DNA from: Zobellia uliginosa
GTDB lineage: Bacteria > Bacteroidota > Bacteroidia > Flavobacteriales > Flavobacteriaceae
Reading direction: 5' to 3'
DNA length: 64,000 nucleotides
Assembly (NCBI RefSeq): GCF_018860745.1
Contig: NZ_JAHKPY010000014.1
Span: forward strand, 955,214-1,019,213
Shown: positions 1-9,125 of the stretch, piece after piece
Layout: each line of letters begins with the position of its first letter
Position numbering within the stretch: position 1 is the stretch's first letter
The notes under the pieces: model-generated
Told to the model about the DNA's origin: nothing
Seen by the model: only the letters and a program-made list of their open reading frames with translations
The model's database searches: none
Position numbers and translations under genes: made by a program

Positions 1-1
1 C

Positions 2-589
2 CTTGGTGCGTTGTTTAAGATCCTTCACTGGGAATTAGGACCGCTAAATGGTGGTATTCTTCTCGCAATAGGTCTTATTACAGAAGCACTTATTTTTGCA
101 ATTAGTGCATTCGAACCAGTAGACGACGAGTACGATTGGTCTTTGGTATATCCAGAATTAGCCGGTGGTGCTTCTTTGGGAGTTGCAAAAAGCAACGAAG
201 CTCAAGAGATTAAAGAAGCAGAAGCTTCATTGTCTGGTAAATTAGACGATTTATTGAAAGAAGCCGGTGTTGACGCTAGCTTAATGGAAAGTCTTGGTTC
301 TAGCATCCGTAATTTCGAAGGTGCTGCTAAGGGTATTGCCCCAACAGTTGACGCTATGGAGTCTACAAGAAAGTATTCTGACGAAATGGTTCAGGCTGCA
401 GCTCAGATGGAGTCTTTGAACAGCTTGTATAAAGTACAGTTGGAAAGCGCTAGCAAACAAGCTTCTGTAAACGAAGAAGTTGTACAAAATGCATCTGCCC
501 TTAAAGATCAAATGGCATCTTTATCTACTAACCTTTCTTCCTTGAACGGAGTTTACGGTGGTATGTTAACTGCAATGACAAGAAACTAA
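2..589 (+). CDS. gldL: Gliding motility protein GldL, 5' end outside window
   Basis: Inner-membrane subunit of the GldLM motor, which uses the proton motive force to drive gliding and type IX secretion. The reading frame is open from base 2 with no start, so the N-terminus and first membrane helix lie upstream. The second helix is visible, with the motif GLITEALIF carrying a glutamate. The family has a functional Glu within the GldL membrane segment and this is probably it (inference). The remainder is a helical, Glu/Ala/Ser-rich cytoplasmic tail typical of GldL. It is followed after 54 nt by gldM and then gldN, the conserved order of this operon, so co-transcription is likely. Family assignment is very secure. 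Confidence 0.95.
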   Translation, partial: LGALFKILHWELGPLNGGILLAIGLITEALIFAISAFEPVDDEYDWSLVYPELAGGASLGVAKSNEAQEIKEAEASLSGKLDDLLKEAGVDASLMESLGSSIRNFEGAAKGIAPTVDAMESTRKYSDEMVQAAAQMESLNSLYKVQLESASKQASVNEEVVQNASALKDQMASLSTNLSSLNGVYGGMLTAMTRN

Positions 590-643
590 TTAGAGATTAG
601 TTAACCCCAAATCAAATAATTAATCAAATCTAATTAAAAAAAC

Positions 644-2203
644 ATGGCAGGAGGAAAAGCAACACCACGTCAGAAGATGGTCAATCTAATGTATTTGATC
701 TTCATCGCTATGCTGGCGTTAAACATGAGCAAAGAAGTACTTGCAGCTTTCGGGATAATGAACGAAAAGATGGAGACTTCAAACGTATCGACTACAGAAA
801 GTAACCTAGCTTTCTTGAGTGGTCTAGAAACTAAAGCTGGAGAAGATTCCGAGAAATACGGAAAGCTTTATAAAGATGCGCAGAAAATCAAGCAGATGTC
901 ACAAGAGTATTATGACTATCTAGAAGGCCTTAAAAAAGGCATGACAGAAGGTCTAGAAGATGCAAAGGACTATGCAAAAATGGATAATTCTGACTTCTTA
1001 GATCAACAATTCTTTCAAGGAGACAATCTATCTGAAGGTGGAAAGGAATTCATGAGCAGAATTAACGACTACCGCACACAAGTGTCGGCTATTGTACCAA
1101 AAGATTTGAAAGAATCTGTAAACTCTCGTTTCGCAACCGGTGATGAAAACGGTAAGGAAACAAAAAGAGATGGTAGCAAGCAAGATTGGATCAATTACCA
1201 CTATGAAGGTTACCCTTTAATAGCTTCGTTAGCTAAACTTACGGCGCTTCAAGCAGACGTAAAGGCTACGGAAGAAGACGCTCTTAAAAGAATGTTGGAA
1301 GGTGAGTTAACGAGCCAAGTATCGCTTAAGAATTTTGCAACATCATTGCAGGCTAGCAAATCTGCTTTTTACTCTGGTGAGAAGTACGATGGTAAGATTA
1401 TCATTAGTAAAACCGATAACTCTTCAACTCCTGTAAAAGCTGAATTAACGTTAGACGGAAGAAAACTTTCTGAAGGTTCTGACTATAAGTTAGAAGCTGG
1501 TGGTGTTAAAATGTTAATCGGAGCTGGTTCTGCCGGAGATCATACTGTAGAAGGTACATTGTACTTTAAGCAAGATGGTGAGGAGATTCCAGTACCTGTT
1601 AAAAATAGCTTTGCTACTATTAGCAAGCCTAACTCTGCCTTAATTGCTGCAGATAAGATGAACGTTGTTTATCGTGGTGTAGCTAACCCAATGTCTATAT
1701 CTATACCAGGTATTCCGGACAACAAAGTTAGTGCATCTGCACCAGGACTTAAGAAAGTAAGTTCTAGCAAATACGTAATGAACCCAGGTAAGGGTAGAAC
1801 GGTAAAAATAGTTGCCTCCGGTACTTTGCCTGACGGTCAGCGTATTTCTACTCCTGCTGAGTTTAGAATTAAGGATATTCCAAGACCAGCAGGTTCTGTA
1901 AGTAAGCAAACCGGTAATGCTAAAATGCCAAGGTCTAACATGGAAATTGCTACTATTGGCGCAATGTTAGAAGACTTTGATTTTGATTTGAACCTGAAAG
2001 TTAGTGGTTTCAAATTTAAAGTTCCTGGTCAGCCTACAGTAAGTGTTAACGGAAGTAGATTGAATGCTAACGCCAAATCTGCCCTTAAAAGAGCTAAAAG
2101 AGGTGATGCCGTTCAGATATTTGATATCCAAGCTTACATTACAAACAACAAGAGTTATAAATTGAAGAAAGTATCTCCGGTTGTAGTGGAGATTACAAAC
2201 TAA
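644..2203 (+). CDS. gldM: Gliding motility / T9SS motor protein GldM
   Basis: GldM partners GldL in the motor and spans the periplasm towards the GldKN ring. At 519 aa it matches the family length. It opens with MAGGKATPRQKMVNLMYL, followed by one membrane helix at about residues 15-35; the Arg before the helix and the hydrophobic MYLIFIAMLALNM stretch are the family signature. The rest is a periplasmic region of helical then beta-rich domains. The ATG start has an A-rich leader and no strong Shine-Dalgarno sequence, usual for Bacteroidota. It lies between gldL and gldN, with a 59-nt gap to gldN that holds a hairpin. Confidence 0.97.
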   Translation: MAGGKATPRQKMVNLMYLIFIAMLALNMSKEVLAAFGIMNEKMETSNVSTTESNLAFLSGLETKAGEDSEKYGKLYKDAQKIKQMSQEYYDYLEGLKKGMTEGLEDAKDYAKMDNSDFLDQQFFQGDNLSEGGKEFMSRINDYRTQVSAIVPKDLKESVNSRFATGDENGKETKRDGSKQDWINYHYEGYPLIASLAKLTALQADVKATEEDALKRMLEGELTSQVSLKNFATSLQASKSAFYSGEKYDGKIIISKTDNSSTPVKAELTLDGRKLSEGSDYKLEAGGVKMLIGAGSAGDHTVEGTLYFKQDGEEIPVPVKNSFATISKPNSALIAADKMNVVYRGVANPMSISIPGIPDNKVSASAPGLKKVSSSKYVMNPGKGRTVKIVASGTLPDGQRISTPAEFRIKDIPRPAGSVSKQTGNAKMPRSNMEIATIGAMLEDFDFDLNLKVSGFKFKVPGQPTVSVNGSRLNANAKSALKRAKRGDAVQIFDIQAYITNNKSYKLKKVSPVVVEITN

Positions 2204-2217
2204 TAACAACTAGTAAA

Positions 2218-2243
2218 ACCGGGCGGTCTTTTGATCGCTCGGT
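2218..2243 (+). other. Intercistronic hairpin between gldM and gldN
   Basis: ACCGGGCGGTC (2218-2228) can pair with GATCGCTCGGT (2233-2243) across a TTTT loop. Two of the eleven pairs are G-U, so the structure forms better in plus-strand RNA than in DNA. No U-run follows directly, which argues against a full terminator. It may set transcript stability or relative GldN expression within the operon; that role is inference. Confidence 0.55.
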
Positions 2244-2262
2244 AATTTAAAATTTTACAAAC

Positions 2263-3165
2263 ATGAATTGGAAAAATGCTTTAGTAATTGGTGCAGTAAC
2301 ATTGTTGCCAGTTTCCATGATGGCCCAGGCGAACATATTGAACGCCAAAAAGCCAGAGGAAATAGGCATTAAGACAGAAGCTCAAAAAGCTTTGGACAAT
2401 GATGCTCCCCTTGAGTATGGTTATGTAGATGATCGTGATATTCTTTGGTCTAAGACCGTTTGGGAAGTTATTGATCTTGATGAAAGGGTTAACTTTCCCT
2501 TGTACTATCCTACGGATACCATTGATATAGGTAACGACAGAAGATCATTATACGATGTTCTTATTAAGAACATTAAAAATGGTAAGCTAAAGGATGTTTA
2601 CGCAGATTCTTATTTTACGGATAAGCGTAAGTTTAGCGACCTTCAAAGTACTTTGCAAAAAGTAGATACTACAGATTACGGTTACGAACAGATCAACGCA
2701 GGTGAAGCACTTTCTCCTGAGTATGTGATGAAAAGAAACCTAACTGCAGCGGATATTGAAGAGTATCGCATAAAAGGTATGTGGTATTTTGATAAACGTC
2801 AAGGTGAATTAAAGTATCGGTTGTTAGGTGTAGCACCTGTTGCACCAGACGTTAACTTTATAGATGATGACTCTATGGATCCCGGTGATGCAAAAGTTGA
2901 GCTTTTCTGGGTATGGTATCCAGATGCAAGACAAATATTACATGAGGCCAAAGTCTTTAACCAGAGAAACTCTGCACAGCCTATCTCTTTTGATATGTTG
3001 TTGAATGCAAGAAGATTTAACGGTGTAATCTATAGAGAAGACAATGTTCATGGCGATCGTAAGGTAAATGATTATGTTACCGATAACGCTTTGTTCCAAT
3101 TGTTGGAAGCCGGTAGAATTCAAGAGGTCATAAGAGACCGTGAACAAGATATGTGGGCTTACTAG
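2263..3165 (+). CDS. gldN: Gliding motility / T9SS periplasmic ring protein GldN
   Basis: GldN (PorN in Porphyromonas) forms the periplasmic ring of the type IX secretion system with the lipoprotein GldK. The 300-aa product begins with a clear signal peptide ending near MMAQA at about residues 20-23. It continues with the acidic, Tyr/Trp-rich sequence typical of the family, for example the DDRDILWSKTVWEVIDL block near residues 57-73. It is last in the gldKLMN order, and a strong terminator follows 33 nt after its stop. Nothing looks truncated. Confidence 0.95.
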   Translation: MNWKNALVIGAVTLLPVSMMAQANILNAKKPEEIGIKTEAQKALDNDAPLEYGYVDDRDILWSKTVWEVIDLDERVNFPLYYPTDTIDIGNDRRSLYDVLIKNIKNGKLKDVYADSYFTDKRKFSDLQSTLQKVDTTDYGYEQINAGEALSPEYVMKRNLTAADIEEYRIKGMWYFDKRQGELKYRLLGVAPVAPDVNFIDDDSMDPGDAKVELFWVWYPDARQILHEAKVFNQRNSAQPISFDMLLNARRFNGVIYREDNVHGDRKVNDYVTDNALFQLLEAGRIQEVIRDREQDMWAY

Positions 3166-3197
3166 TCCTAAGAATATTCCAATTCAAATAGTATTTG

Positions 3198-3230
3198 GCG
3201 CCCTGACAATTTTTGTCAGGGCGCTTTTTT
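3198..3230 (+). terminator. Rho-independent terminator after gldN
   Basis: A perfect 11-bp stem, GCGCCCTGACA (3198-3208) with TGTCAGGGCGC (3214-3224), loop ATTTT, is followed by six T (3225-3230). It closes the gld operon and shows that the next gene must start downstream of it. Confidence 0.92.
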
Positions 3231-3257
3231 GATTTCCAATTTTCTACCTTTGTAGTC

Positions 3258-4310
3258 ATGGTAGATTATATAGTGGTAGGTCTTGGCCTTGCAGGTATTT
3301 CATTTTGTGAACAATTAGAAAAGAATGGAAAAACTTTTAGGGTTGTTACAGATGATTCTCAAACTTCTTCATTAGTAGCAGGTGGTTTGTACAATCCTGT
3401 TATTCTTAAACGCTTTACGTTAGCATGGCAGGCGGAAAAACAGCTAAAGATTGCCAAAACCTTCTATACGGATTTAGAGCAAAAGTTAGGTATAAAGTTA
3501 GATTACACGTTGCCTGTATATCGTCGCTTTCATTCTGTAGAAGAACAGAATCAATGGTTTGTTGCTTCTGATAAAAAAGGATTGGATGTCTTCTTGAATA
3601 CTAAAATTCAGCCCAATACAAATGAGAGTATAGATGCTCCGTTCGGTTATGGGGAAGTTATGCATACAGGAAGGATTGACACGAAAAAATTAGTATCGTC
3701 TTATGAAAAACACCTTCAAGAAAAAGGTTTATTATTAAATGAAAGTTTTAAATTCAGTGATTTACAACTTGGGGACAATGGCGTTGATTATGGTTCTATT
3801 TTTGCCCAGCGAATTATTTTTGCAGAAGGTTTCGGTCTAAAGAACAATCCATATTTTAATTATTTACCTCTACAAGGTTCAAAAGGAGAGTACATATTCA
3901 TTAAGGCTCCGAAGTTAAAAGAAGAGAGAGCGATAAAATCTTCAGTGTTCATAATCCCTGAAGGTGATGATGTTTATCGGGTAGGTGCCAATTATGAACG
4001 GCATGACAAGTCTAATGAGCCTACGGAAAGTGTTAGAGAAGGTCTTTTGAACAAATTGAAAGCCGTGGTTAAGTGTGATTTTAAAGTTGTAGGACAAGTA
4101 GCGGGAGTAAGACCTACAGTGATTGATAGAAAGCCCATGGTAGGCAGACATCCTAAATACCAGCAGATGTATGTTCTTAATGGTTTCGGGTCTAGAGGTG
4201 TACTTGTAGGACCGTCTGTATCCTGGCAGCTATATACATATATAGAAAATGATGAACCACTGGATTCAGATATAGATTCAGCAAGGTTTACGCAGAAATT
4301 TTTTCGCTAA
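3258..4310 (+). CDS. NAD(P)/FAD-dependent oxidoreductase, DAO family
   Basis: A 350-aa flavoprotein of the D-amino-acid-oxidase-like fold. The N-terminus has the dinucleotide-binding motif VVGLGLAG, and the C-terminal part has the second FAD-contact region around LNGFGSRGVLVGP. The substrate is unknown; this gene commonly follows gldN in flavobacteria. I chose the ATG at 3258. A longer frame opens at a TTG at 3213, but that codon lies in the loop of the gldN terminator and the extension does not look like protein. The 3' end overlaps the convergent DUF983 gene by 23 nt (4288-4310). Confidence 0.85.
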   Translation: MVDYIVVGLGLAGISFCEQLEKNGKTFRVVTDDSQTSSLVAGGLYNPVILKRFTLAWQAEKQLKIAKTFYTDLEQKLGIKLDYTLPVYRRFHSVEEQNQWFVASDKKGLDVFLNTKIQPNTNESIDAPFGYGEVMHTGRIDTKKLVSSYEKHLQEKGLLLNESFKFSDLQLGDNGVDYGSIFAQRIIFAEGFGLKNNPYFNYLPLQGSKGEYIFIKAPKLKEERAIKSSVFIIPEGDDVYRVGANYERHDKSNEPTESVREGLLNKLKAVVKCDFKVVGQVAGVRPTVIDRKPMVGRHPKYQQMYVLNGFGSRGVLVGPSVSWQLYTYIENDEPLDSDIDSARFTQKFFR

Positions 4311-4704
4311 GTTTTTTCTTATACTTGTCTGTTGCTTTAGGGTCGTAATGAATAAAGAAATTAATCCAGATGTTTCTTGAAAGGCGAATGATCAAAGGCA
4401 TAAAAACTATCATGGTTGCAACAATCGCAATAAATGAAGTAGTCAAAGTAGCTCCAATAAATAGAAAGCTAATAACAAAGGCTGCAACAGCAAAAGCAAT
4501 TCCCACGCCATAACTAACATACATAGCGCCATAAAAAAACGAAGGTTCTATTTTATACTTGGTGCCACAAGAAGAGCAGCGCTCGTGCATATTAAATATT
4601 TTACCCAAATGATACGGGTTTTTATCCTCATACATGCTCTCTTCATGGCATTTGGGACAACTTCCTGTTAAAATGCTGTATAGTTTGTTTCCTTTTTTTA
4701 ACAT
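4288..4704 (-). CDS. DUF983 family membrane protein
   Basis: A 138-aa protein of unknown function. It has two zinc-ribbon-like pairs, CPKC (about residues 16-19) and CSSC (about 43-46), then two membrane helices at about 62-88 and 92-112 and a basic tail. This layout is characteristic of DUF983. I place the start at the ATG at 4704. The frame opens from a TTG at 4722, but that codon is part of a promoter-like TACTTTTG box. It is convergent with the upstream flavoprotein gene and overlaps its last 23 nt. Confidence 0.82.
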   Translation of the reverse strand: MLKKGNKLYSILTGSCPKCHEESMYEDKNPYHLGKIFNMHERCSSCGTKYKIEPSFFYGAMYVSYGVGIAFAVAAFVISFLFIGATLTTSFIAIVATMIVFMPLIIRLSRNIWINFFIHYDPKATDKYKKKLSEKISA

Positions 4705-4719
4705 TTGCAAAACTTTAGA

Positions 4720-4727
4720 CAAAAGTA
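4720..4727 (-). promoter_or_regulatory. -7 box TACTTTTG for the DUF983 gene
   Basis: Read on the minus strand this is TACTTTTG, a full match to the Bacteroidota -7 consensus TAnnTTTG, 16 nt before the ATG at 4704. No clear -33 TTG is visible at the usual distance, so the call is moderate. Confidence 0.45.
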
Positions 4728-4840
4728 CGATTTTGACTTTTCTTTGAACGTAACGATCATTACAAAAAATCGTTATTTTTTAATAATAAGTAAACCACCT
4801 TTTAGGCCTAATGCCTATTTGAATCTAGAATTTTTTAAGC

Positions 4841-6751
4841 ATGTTGAACATTCATAATCTTTCCGTTTCTTTTGGCGGAGAATATCTTTTTGAGGAAATT
4901 TCCTTTCGTTTGAATGGTGGTGATCGAGTAGGTCTAATTGGCAAAAATGGAGCTGGTAAATCAACACTTTTAAAAATGCTATCCAAAGATATGCCTATTG
5001 ACTCAGGTACTATCGCAATGGAGAAGAATATTAGAATAGGTTTTCTTCGTCAAGATATAGATTTTGTTGTAGGACGCACCGTTTTAGAAGAGTCTTACCA
5101 AGCTTTTGAAGAGATAAAGGCATTAGAGCTTAAGTTAGATGAAATTAATCATCAATTGGCTGAGCGTACCGATTATGAAAGTGAAATCTATCATCAGCTT
5201 ATGGTAGACTTAAGTGATATTACACATCGGTACGAAATACTTGGCGGATACAATTATCAAGGAGAGACAGAAAAAATATTATTAGGTCTTGGTTTCAAAC
5301 GAGAAGATTTTGATAAGAAAACAGATACCTTCTCCGGCGGTTGGAGAATGAGAATAGAATTGGCTAAGCTTTTGCTACAGAGTAATGATGTGCTACTGTT
5401 AGATGAGCCTACCAACCACTTGGATATTGAATCTATTATTTGGTTGGAACAATTTTTAAGAGGATATGCAGGAGCGGTCGTAATTGTTTCTCACGACAAA
5501 ATGTTCTTGGATAACGTTACAAACCGTACTATTGAGATTTCTTTGGGCCGTATTTATGACTATGGCAAACCCTATTCAGAATTTTTACTGCTAAGGGGAG
5601 AGATAAAGGAGCAACAAATGAATGCTCTTAAGAATCAGGAAAAAGAAATTCAGCAAGCAGAACGTTTAATTGAAAAGTTTAGAGCTAAGAGCTCAAAGGC
5701 TTCAATGGCTCAATCCCTTATCAAGAAATTGGATAAGATGGATCGTATTGAAGTTGATCAGGATGATAATGCTGTAATGAACTTGCGTTTTCCCGTTTCT
5801 ATCACTCCTGGTAAGGTTGTAGCGGAAATAGATGAACTTTCTAAAAGTTATGGCGAAAAAGATGTTCTAAAAGGTATAAATCTTCTTTTGGAACGAGACA
5901 GTAAAACAGCTTTTGTAGGCCAGAACGGTCAAGGAAAATCTACATTGGCAAAAATCATGGTGGGCGATTTGGACTATGAGGGAAAATTAAAATTGGGCCA
6001 TAATGTACAAATCGGGTATTTTGCTCAAAACCAGGCAGAGTATCTTGATGGTAGCAAAACAATCTTAGATACCATGATCGATGCTGCAAACGAGAAGAAC
6101 CGTAGCAAGGTTAGGGATATTCTGGGTTCGTTTTTGTTTAAGGGAGACGAGGTGGAGAAATATGTTAAGGTTCTTTCCGGTGGCGAAAGGAACCGTTTGG
6201 CTTTGGCAAAAATGCTTTTACAGCCATTTAATGTTTTGGTAATGGATGAGCCTACCAACCACTTGGATATTCAATCTAAAAATGTGCTAAAGCAAGCATT
6301 ACAGAATTTTGACGGTACGCTTGTTCTGGTGTCACACGATAGGGATTTTCTTCAAGGTTTGACCAATAAGGTGTATGAGTTTAAGGATAAGGTCATAAAG
6401 GAGTATTTGGGAGATATAGATTATTATTTGGATCAACGTAAGGTTGAAGACTTTAGGGCAATTGAAAAAAAACAGGGAGAGCAAAAGAAAAGTGCCGCTC
6501 CAAAAACCAAGGCAAACGATTTTAAAGACCAAAAGAAGCTAAAATCCCTTAAAAATCGACTTAGTTCTGTAGAAGCCGATATTGCTAAATTGGAAAAGGA
6601 TATAGCGGATATAGACCATAAATTATTAATGGACTATGATAAAACTATAGCTGAGCCCAACTTCTTTGATGGATACGAAAAAAAGAAAAAACAGTTAGAA
6701 AAGATGATGGCCAAGTGGGAGGATATTACGCTAGAGTTAGAAAATTACTAG
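4841..6751 (+). CDS. ABC-F family ATP-binding protein
   Basis: A soluble twin-ATPase protein of 636 aa without membrane segments, so not a transporter. ABC-F proteins act on ribosomes (translation factors or antibiotic target protection). Domain 1 has Walker A GKNGAGKS near residues 35-42, signature SGGWR and Walker B LLLDEPTNHLD. A helical linker follows at about 240-315. Domain 2 has GQNGQGKS, SGGERNR and VMDEPTNHLD. The C-terminus from about residue 555 is a Lys/Glu-rich coiled coil, which fits the Uup/YdiF-like group rather than a short EttA. The ATG is 118 nt from the promoter-like element of the divergent DUF983 gene. Confidence 0.93.
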   Translation: MLNIHNLSVSFGGEYLFEEISFRLNGGDRVGLIGKNGAGKSTLLKMLSKDMPIDSGTIAMEKNIRIGFLRQDIDFVVGRTVLEESYQAFEEIKALELKLDEINHQLAERTDYESEIYHQLMVDLSDITHRYEILGGYNYQGETEKILLGLGFKREDFDKKTDTFSGGWRMRIELAKLLLQSNDVLLLDEPTNHLDIESIIWLEQFLRGYAGAVVIVSHDKMFLDNVTNRTIEISLGRIYDYGKPYSEFLLLRGEIKEQQMNALKNQEKEIQQAERLIEKFRAKSSKASMAQSLIKKLDKMDRIEVDQDDNAVMNLRFPVSITPGKVVAEIDELSKSYGEKDVLKGINLLLERDSKTAFVGQNGQGKSTLAKIMVGDLDYEGKLKLGHNVQIGYFAQNQAEYLDGSKTILDTMIDAANEKNRSKVRDILGSFLFKGDEVEKYVKVLSGGERNRLALAKMLLQPFNVLVMDEPTNHLDIQSKNVLKQALQNFDGTLVLVSHDRDFLQGLTNKVYEFKDKVIKEYLGDIDYYLDQRKVEDFRAIEKKQGEQKKSAAPKTKANDFKDQKKLKSLKNRLSSVEADIAKLEKDIADIDHKLLMDYDKTIAEPNFFDGYEKKKKQLEKMMAKWEDITLELENY

Positions 6752-6839
6752 AAGTATTCGGCAAACTGCAGCGCATTAATCAGGCTCACAACAGATTATT
6801 GGCTTTTCACAACATTATAGAACGGTTCGTCGATATTTT

Positions 6840-6871
6840 TTGTTTTTCATCCGGATTATGGTTTATTTTTG
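6840..6871 (+). promoter_or_regulatory. Bacteroidota promoter of the LRR gene
   Basis: TTG at 6840-6842 and TATTTTTG at 6864-6871 are separated by 21 nt, matching the flavobacterial consensus TTG-N17..23-TAnnTTTG. It lies 58 nt before the ATG at 6930 and supports that start over a longer frame beginning at 6840. Confidence 0.65.
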
Positions 6872-6929
6872 TAGGACAATTCCCAATGAATTGTACCAAA
6901 TCCAACTTACAACCAAAAAAAACTATTGT

Positions 6930-7802
6930 ATGAAAATTCTATTTAGCTATCTAGTGCTTTTGTGCATCACCGTTCATACGGTCTTGGCCGAAGTTCCGAA
7001 CAAAGAGGTAGAGTCGCTTATAGCCCTTTACAATTCAACAAATGGAGATTCCTGGGAAAGACCATGGGATATATCTGCGGATATTAGTACTTGGAAAGGT
7101 GTTAAGATTAGAAATAATCGTGTTGTAGAAATTAATCTTTTCAACAACAACCTCCAAGGTGTTATTCCAAACAGTATAGGAGATCTAGAAAAATTAGAGA
7201 CCTTGAATTTGGCTTTCAATGGTATAACAGGAGAGTTGCCAAAAGAAATAGCACAACTTTCTAAATTACGTGTTTTAAAAATTGAGATGAACCGTATTAA
7301 AGGAGAGCTTCCAGAAGAGTTGGGTAAAATGCGCAGCTTAATGGAACTTACCGCTTTTAACAATTTTATTACAGGAAGTATTCCTGAAAGTATAGGAGAA
7401 ATCAAAAGTTTAAAAATTTTAAACCTATCCAGTAACAGTTTAAAAGGTAATATTCCAAAATCGGTTGGTGGTTTGGCACAATTGGAAAGTTTGGGTCTCT
7501 TTGAAAATACCTTGGAAGGTAGTATTCCGTCTGAAATAGGTGGGCTTACAAAACTAAAAGAACTCGTGCTCGCCAATAATCAATTGGGTGGCGCGGTTCC
7601 AGAAGAGTTTGGTCAGTTAGCTAGCTTAGAAGTTTTACAGATACAGAATAATAAATTTGATTCGTTTAAAAATCTTCAGACAATGGATGAAAAACAATTC
7701 CTTGTTTTTGATTATGATAAGGAAGAAGATAAAATAGATTTCAAAAATGTTGAATATGGCAGAACTAGAATGGCCGATACAAAGTTTGAGGACGAAGAAT
7801 AA
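6930..7802 (+). CDS. Secreted leucine-rich-repeat protein
   Basis: A 290-aa exported protein with a signal peptide (about residues 1-19, ending near VLA). An N-terminal cap resembling plant extracellular LRRs follows, with the NSTNGDSW motif. Then come about seven tandem LRRs of about 24 residues with the pattern L-x-x-L-x-L-x-x-N-x-L-x-G-x-I-P, and an acidic C-terminus. I see no type A T9SS sorting domain. Such proteins usually bind proteins or glycans; the ligand is unknown. The start is the ATG at 6930 because the signal peptide begins there and a consensus promoter sits at 6840-6871. A strong terminator follows. Confidence 0.85.
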   Translation: MKILFSYLVLLCITVHTVLAEVPNKEVESLIALYNSTNGDSWERPWDISADISTWKGVKIRNNRVVEINLFNNNLQGVIPNSIGDLEKLETLNLAFNGITGELPKEIAQLSKLRVLKIEMNRIKGELPEELGKMRSLMELTAFNNFITGSIPESIGEIKSLKILNLSSNSLKGNIPKSVGGLAQLESLGLFENTLEGSIPSEIGGLTKLKELVLANNQLGGAVPEEFGQLASLEVLQIQNNKFDSFKNLQTMDEKQFLVFDYDKEEDKIDFKNVEYGRTRMADTKFEDEE

Positions 7803-7855
7803 AGAAGAAGAGGAATAAAATAGATTTCCATAATTTATCAGTTAGTTTGGTTAAA

Positions 7856-7882
7856 GGGATGCAGTAATGCATCCCTTTTTTT
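7856..7882 (+). terminator. Rho-independent terminator after the LRR gene
   Basis: GGGATGCA (7856-7863) pairs perfectly with TGCATCCC (7868-7875) across a GTAA tetraloop, followed by seven T. It separates the LRR gene from the efflux operon. Confidence 0.9.
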
Positions 7883-7944
7883 ATGAGAATTTCAAAAAAA
7901 GTAGTTTTAAGATACATTTAACTAAAGCAGCTTAAACTATTAAA

Positions 7945-7952
7945 TAGATTTG
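7945..7952 (+). promoter_or_regulatory. -7 box TAGATTTG of the efflux operon
   Basis: A full match to TAnnTTTG, 36 nt before the ATG at 7989. It overlaps an in-frame TTG at 7950, arguing against that codon as the start. No -33 TTG is seen at the expected spacing, so confidence is moderate. Confidence 0.5.
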
Positions 7953-7988
7953 CAATCCAACCAACTGGCCAAAACGCCCTTCTCGCTT

Positions 7989-9125
7989 ATGAATACACGT
8001 AAGATCCTCCTATCCGTTCTTGGTATTTTGTTGATTATTGCCGCCGGGTTTGCCGCAATGTCAATTATAAACAGCAAGAAAACACCTCGACCAAAACCTG
8101 AAAAAGTTATTAAAACGGTTTTTGTAGATACTGTTAAAAATGGAAATGTTCCTATTGTTATACCGGCAAATGGTAATTTAAATGCAAAGCAAAGAGTAGA
8201 ATTATACTCAGAAGTACAAGGTGTTTTTAAGAAAGGAAACAAACTTTTTAAAGCAGGACAGGCATATAGGGCGGGTGAAACCATTATCCGTATAGATGCT
8301 TCTGAATATGCAGCAAGTGTACAATCGGCAAAAAGTAATCTCTACAATTTAATTACCTCGATAATGCCGGATTTAAGGCTGGATTATCCTGAGATATTTC
8401 CAAAGTGGCAAAAGTATCTTAGTGAGTTTGATATTGAGGGAAGTACACCTGCATTGCCAAAGATGACCAATGAAAAAGAAAAGTACTTTATCTCCGGTCG
8501 CGGTATTTTAAGTAATTATTACGATGTAAAGAATTTAGAACAACGGTTATCTAAATATAGAATTTCAGCTCCTTTTAGCGGTATACTAACAGAGGCCCTT
8601 GTTACTGAGGGTACCTTAGTAAGGTCAGGTCAAAAATTGGGTGAATTTATCAATACGGATGTTTACGAAATGGAAGTTGCAATCGGTAAAGCCTACAGTG
8701 ATCTTTTAAAAGTAGGAGAGAAAGTAGAATTGGTGAATCTAAACGGAACCAAAACATATACCGGAAAAGTAGCTCGTATTAATGGTAGTGTTGATTTGGC
8801 TACCCAGACCATTAGGGCGTACATAGATGTAACGGACGAGAACTTAAGGGAAGGAATGTATCTAGAGGCCAATCTAGACGCAAGACAAGAAGAAGACGCT
8901 ATTGAGATAGATCGAGGTCTTTTATTGGAAGACAATAAAATCTTTGTGGTAAGAGATACCATTTTGGATATCATAGATGTAAAACCAGTGTATTTTTCTG
9001 ATAGAACGGTGGTGCTAAAAGATGTACCCGACGGTCTAACCATTGTTTCAAAACCCGTAGTTGGCGCTTATGCCGGTATGTTGGTCAAGGTTTTTGATGA
9101 GAGCAATATAAAAACCAAGGAATAA
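7989..9125 (+). CDS. RND efflux periplasmic adaptor (membrane fusion protein)
   Basis: A 378-aa adaptor linking an inner-membrane RND pump to a TolC-type channel. It has an N-terminal membrane anchor (about residues 7-25), then a lipoyl-like half (ELYSEVQGVFKKGNKLFKAG region), a short helical hairpin and a second lipoyl half (RISAPFSGILTEALV). A beta-barrel follows (VARINGSVDLATQTIRAYID). The ATG at 7989 is preferred to the TTG at 7950, which lies in the -7 box. The stop overlaps the pump gene start by one base (TAATG), so translation is coupled. Substrates cannot be told from sequence. Confidence 0.9.
   Translation: MNTRKILLSVLGILLIIAAGFAAMSIINSKKTPRPKPEKVIKTVFVDTVKNGNVPIVIPANGNLNAKQRVELYSEVQGVFKKGNKLFKAGQAYRAGETIIRIDASEYAASVQSAKSNLYNLITSIMPDLRLDYPEIFPKWQKYLSEFDIEGSTPALPKMTNEKEKYFISGRGILSNYYDVKNLEQRLSKYRISAPFSGILTEALVTEGTLVRSGQKLGEFINTDVYEMEVAIGKAYSDLLKVGEKVELVNLNGTKTYTGKVARINGSVDLATQTIRAYIDVTDENLREGMYLEANLDARQEEDAIEIDRGLLLEDNKIFVVRDTILDIIDVKPVYFSDRTVVLKDVPDGLTIVSKPVVGAYAGMLVKVFDESNIKTKE

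Noticed and set aside
3213-3257. N-terminal extension of the FAD oxidoreductase from a TTG at 3213
   Set aside because: The codon lies in the gldN terminator loop and the added residues do not resemble a leader; the ATG at 3258 begins the FAD-binding fold directly.
4728-4840. Promoter for the ABC-F gene in the divergent spacer
   Set aside because: No full TAnnTTTG box with a suitably spaced TTG could be found on the plus strand, so no site is claimed.
7028-7576. Minus-strand open frame of 182 codons opposite the LRR gene
   Set aside because: It is a mirror of the repetitive LRR coding sequence; its apparent periodicity comes from the repeats on the plus strand.
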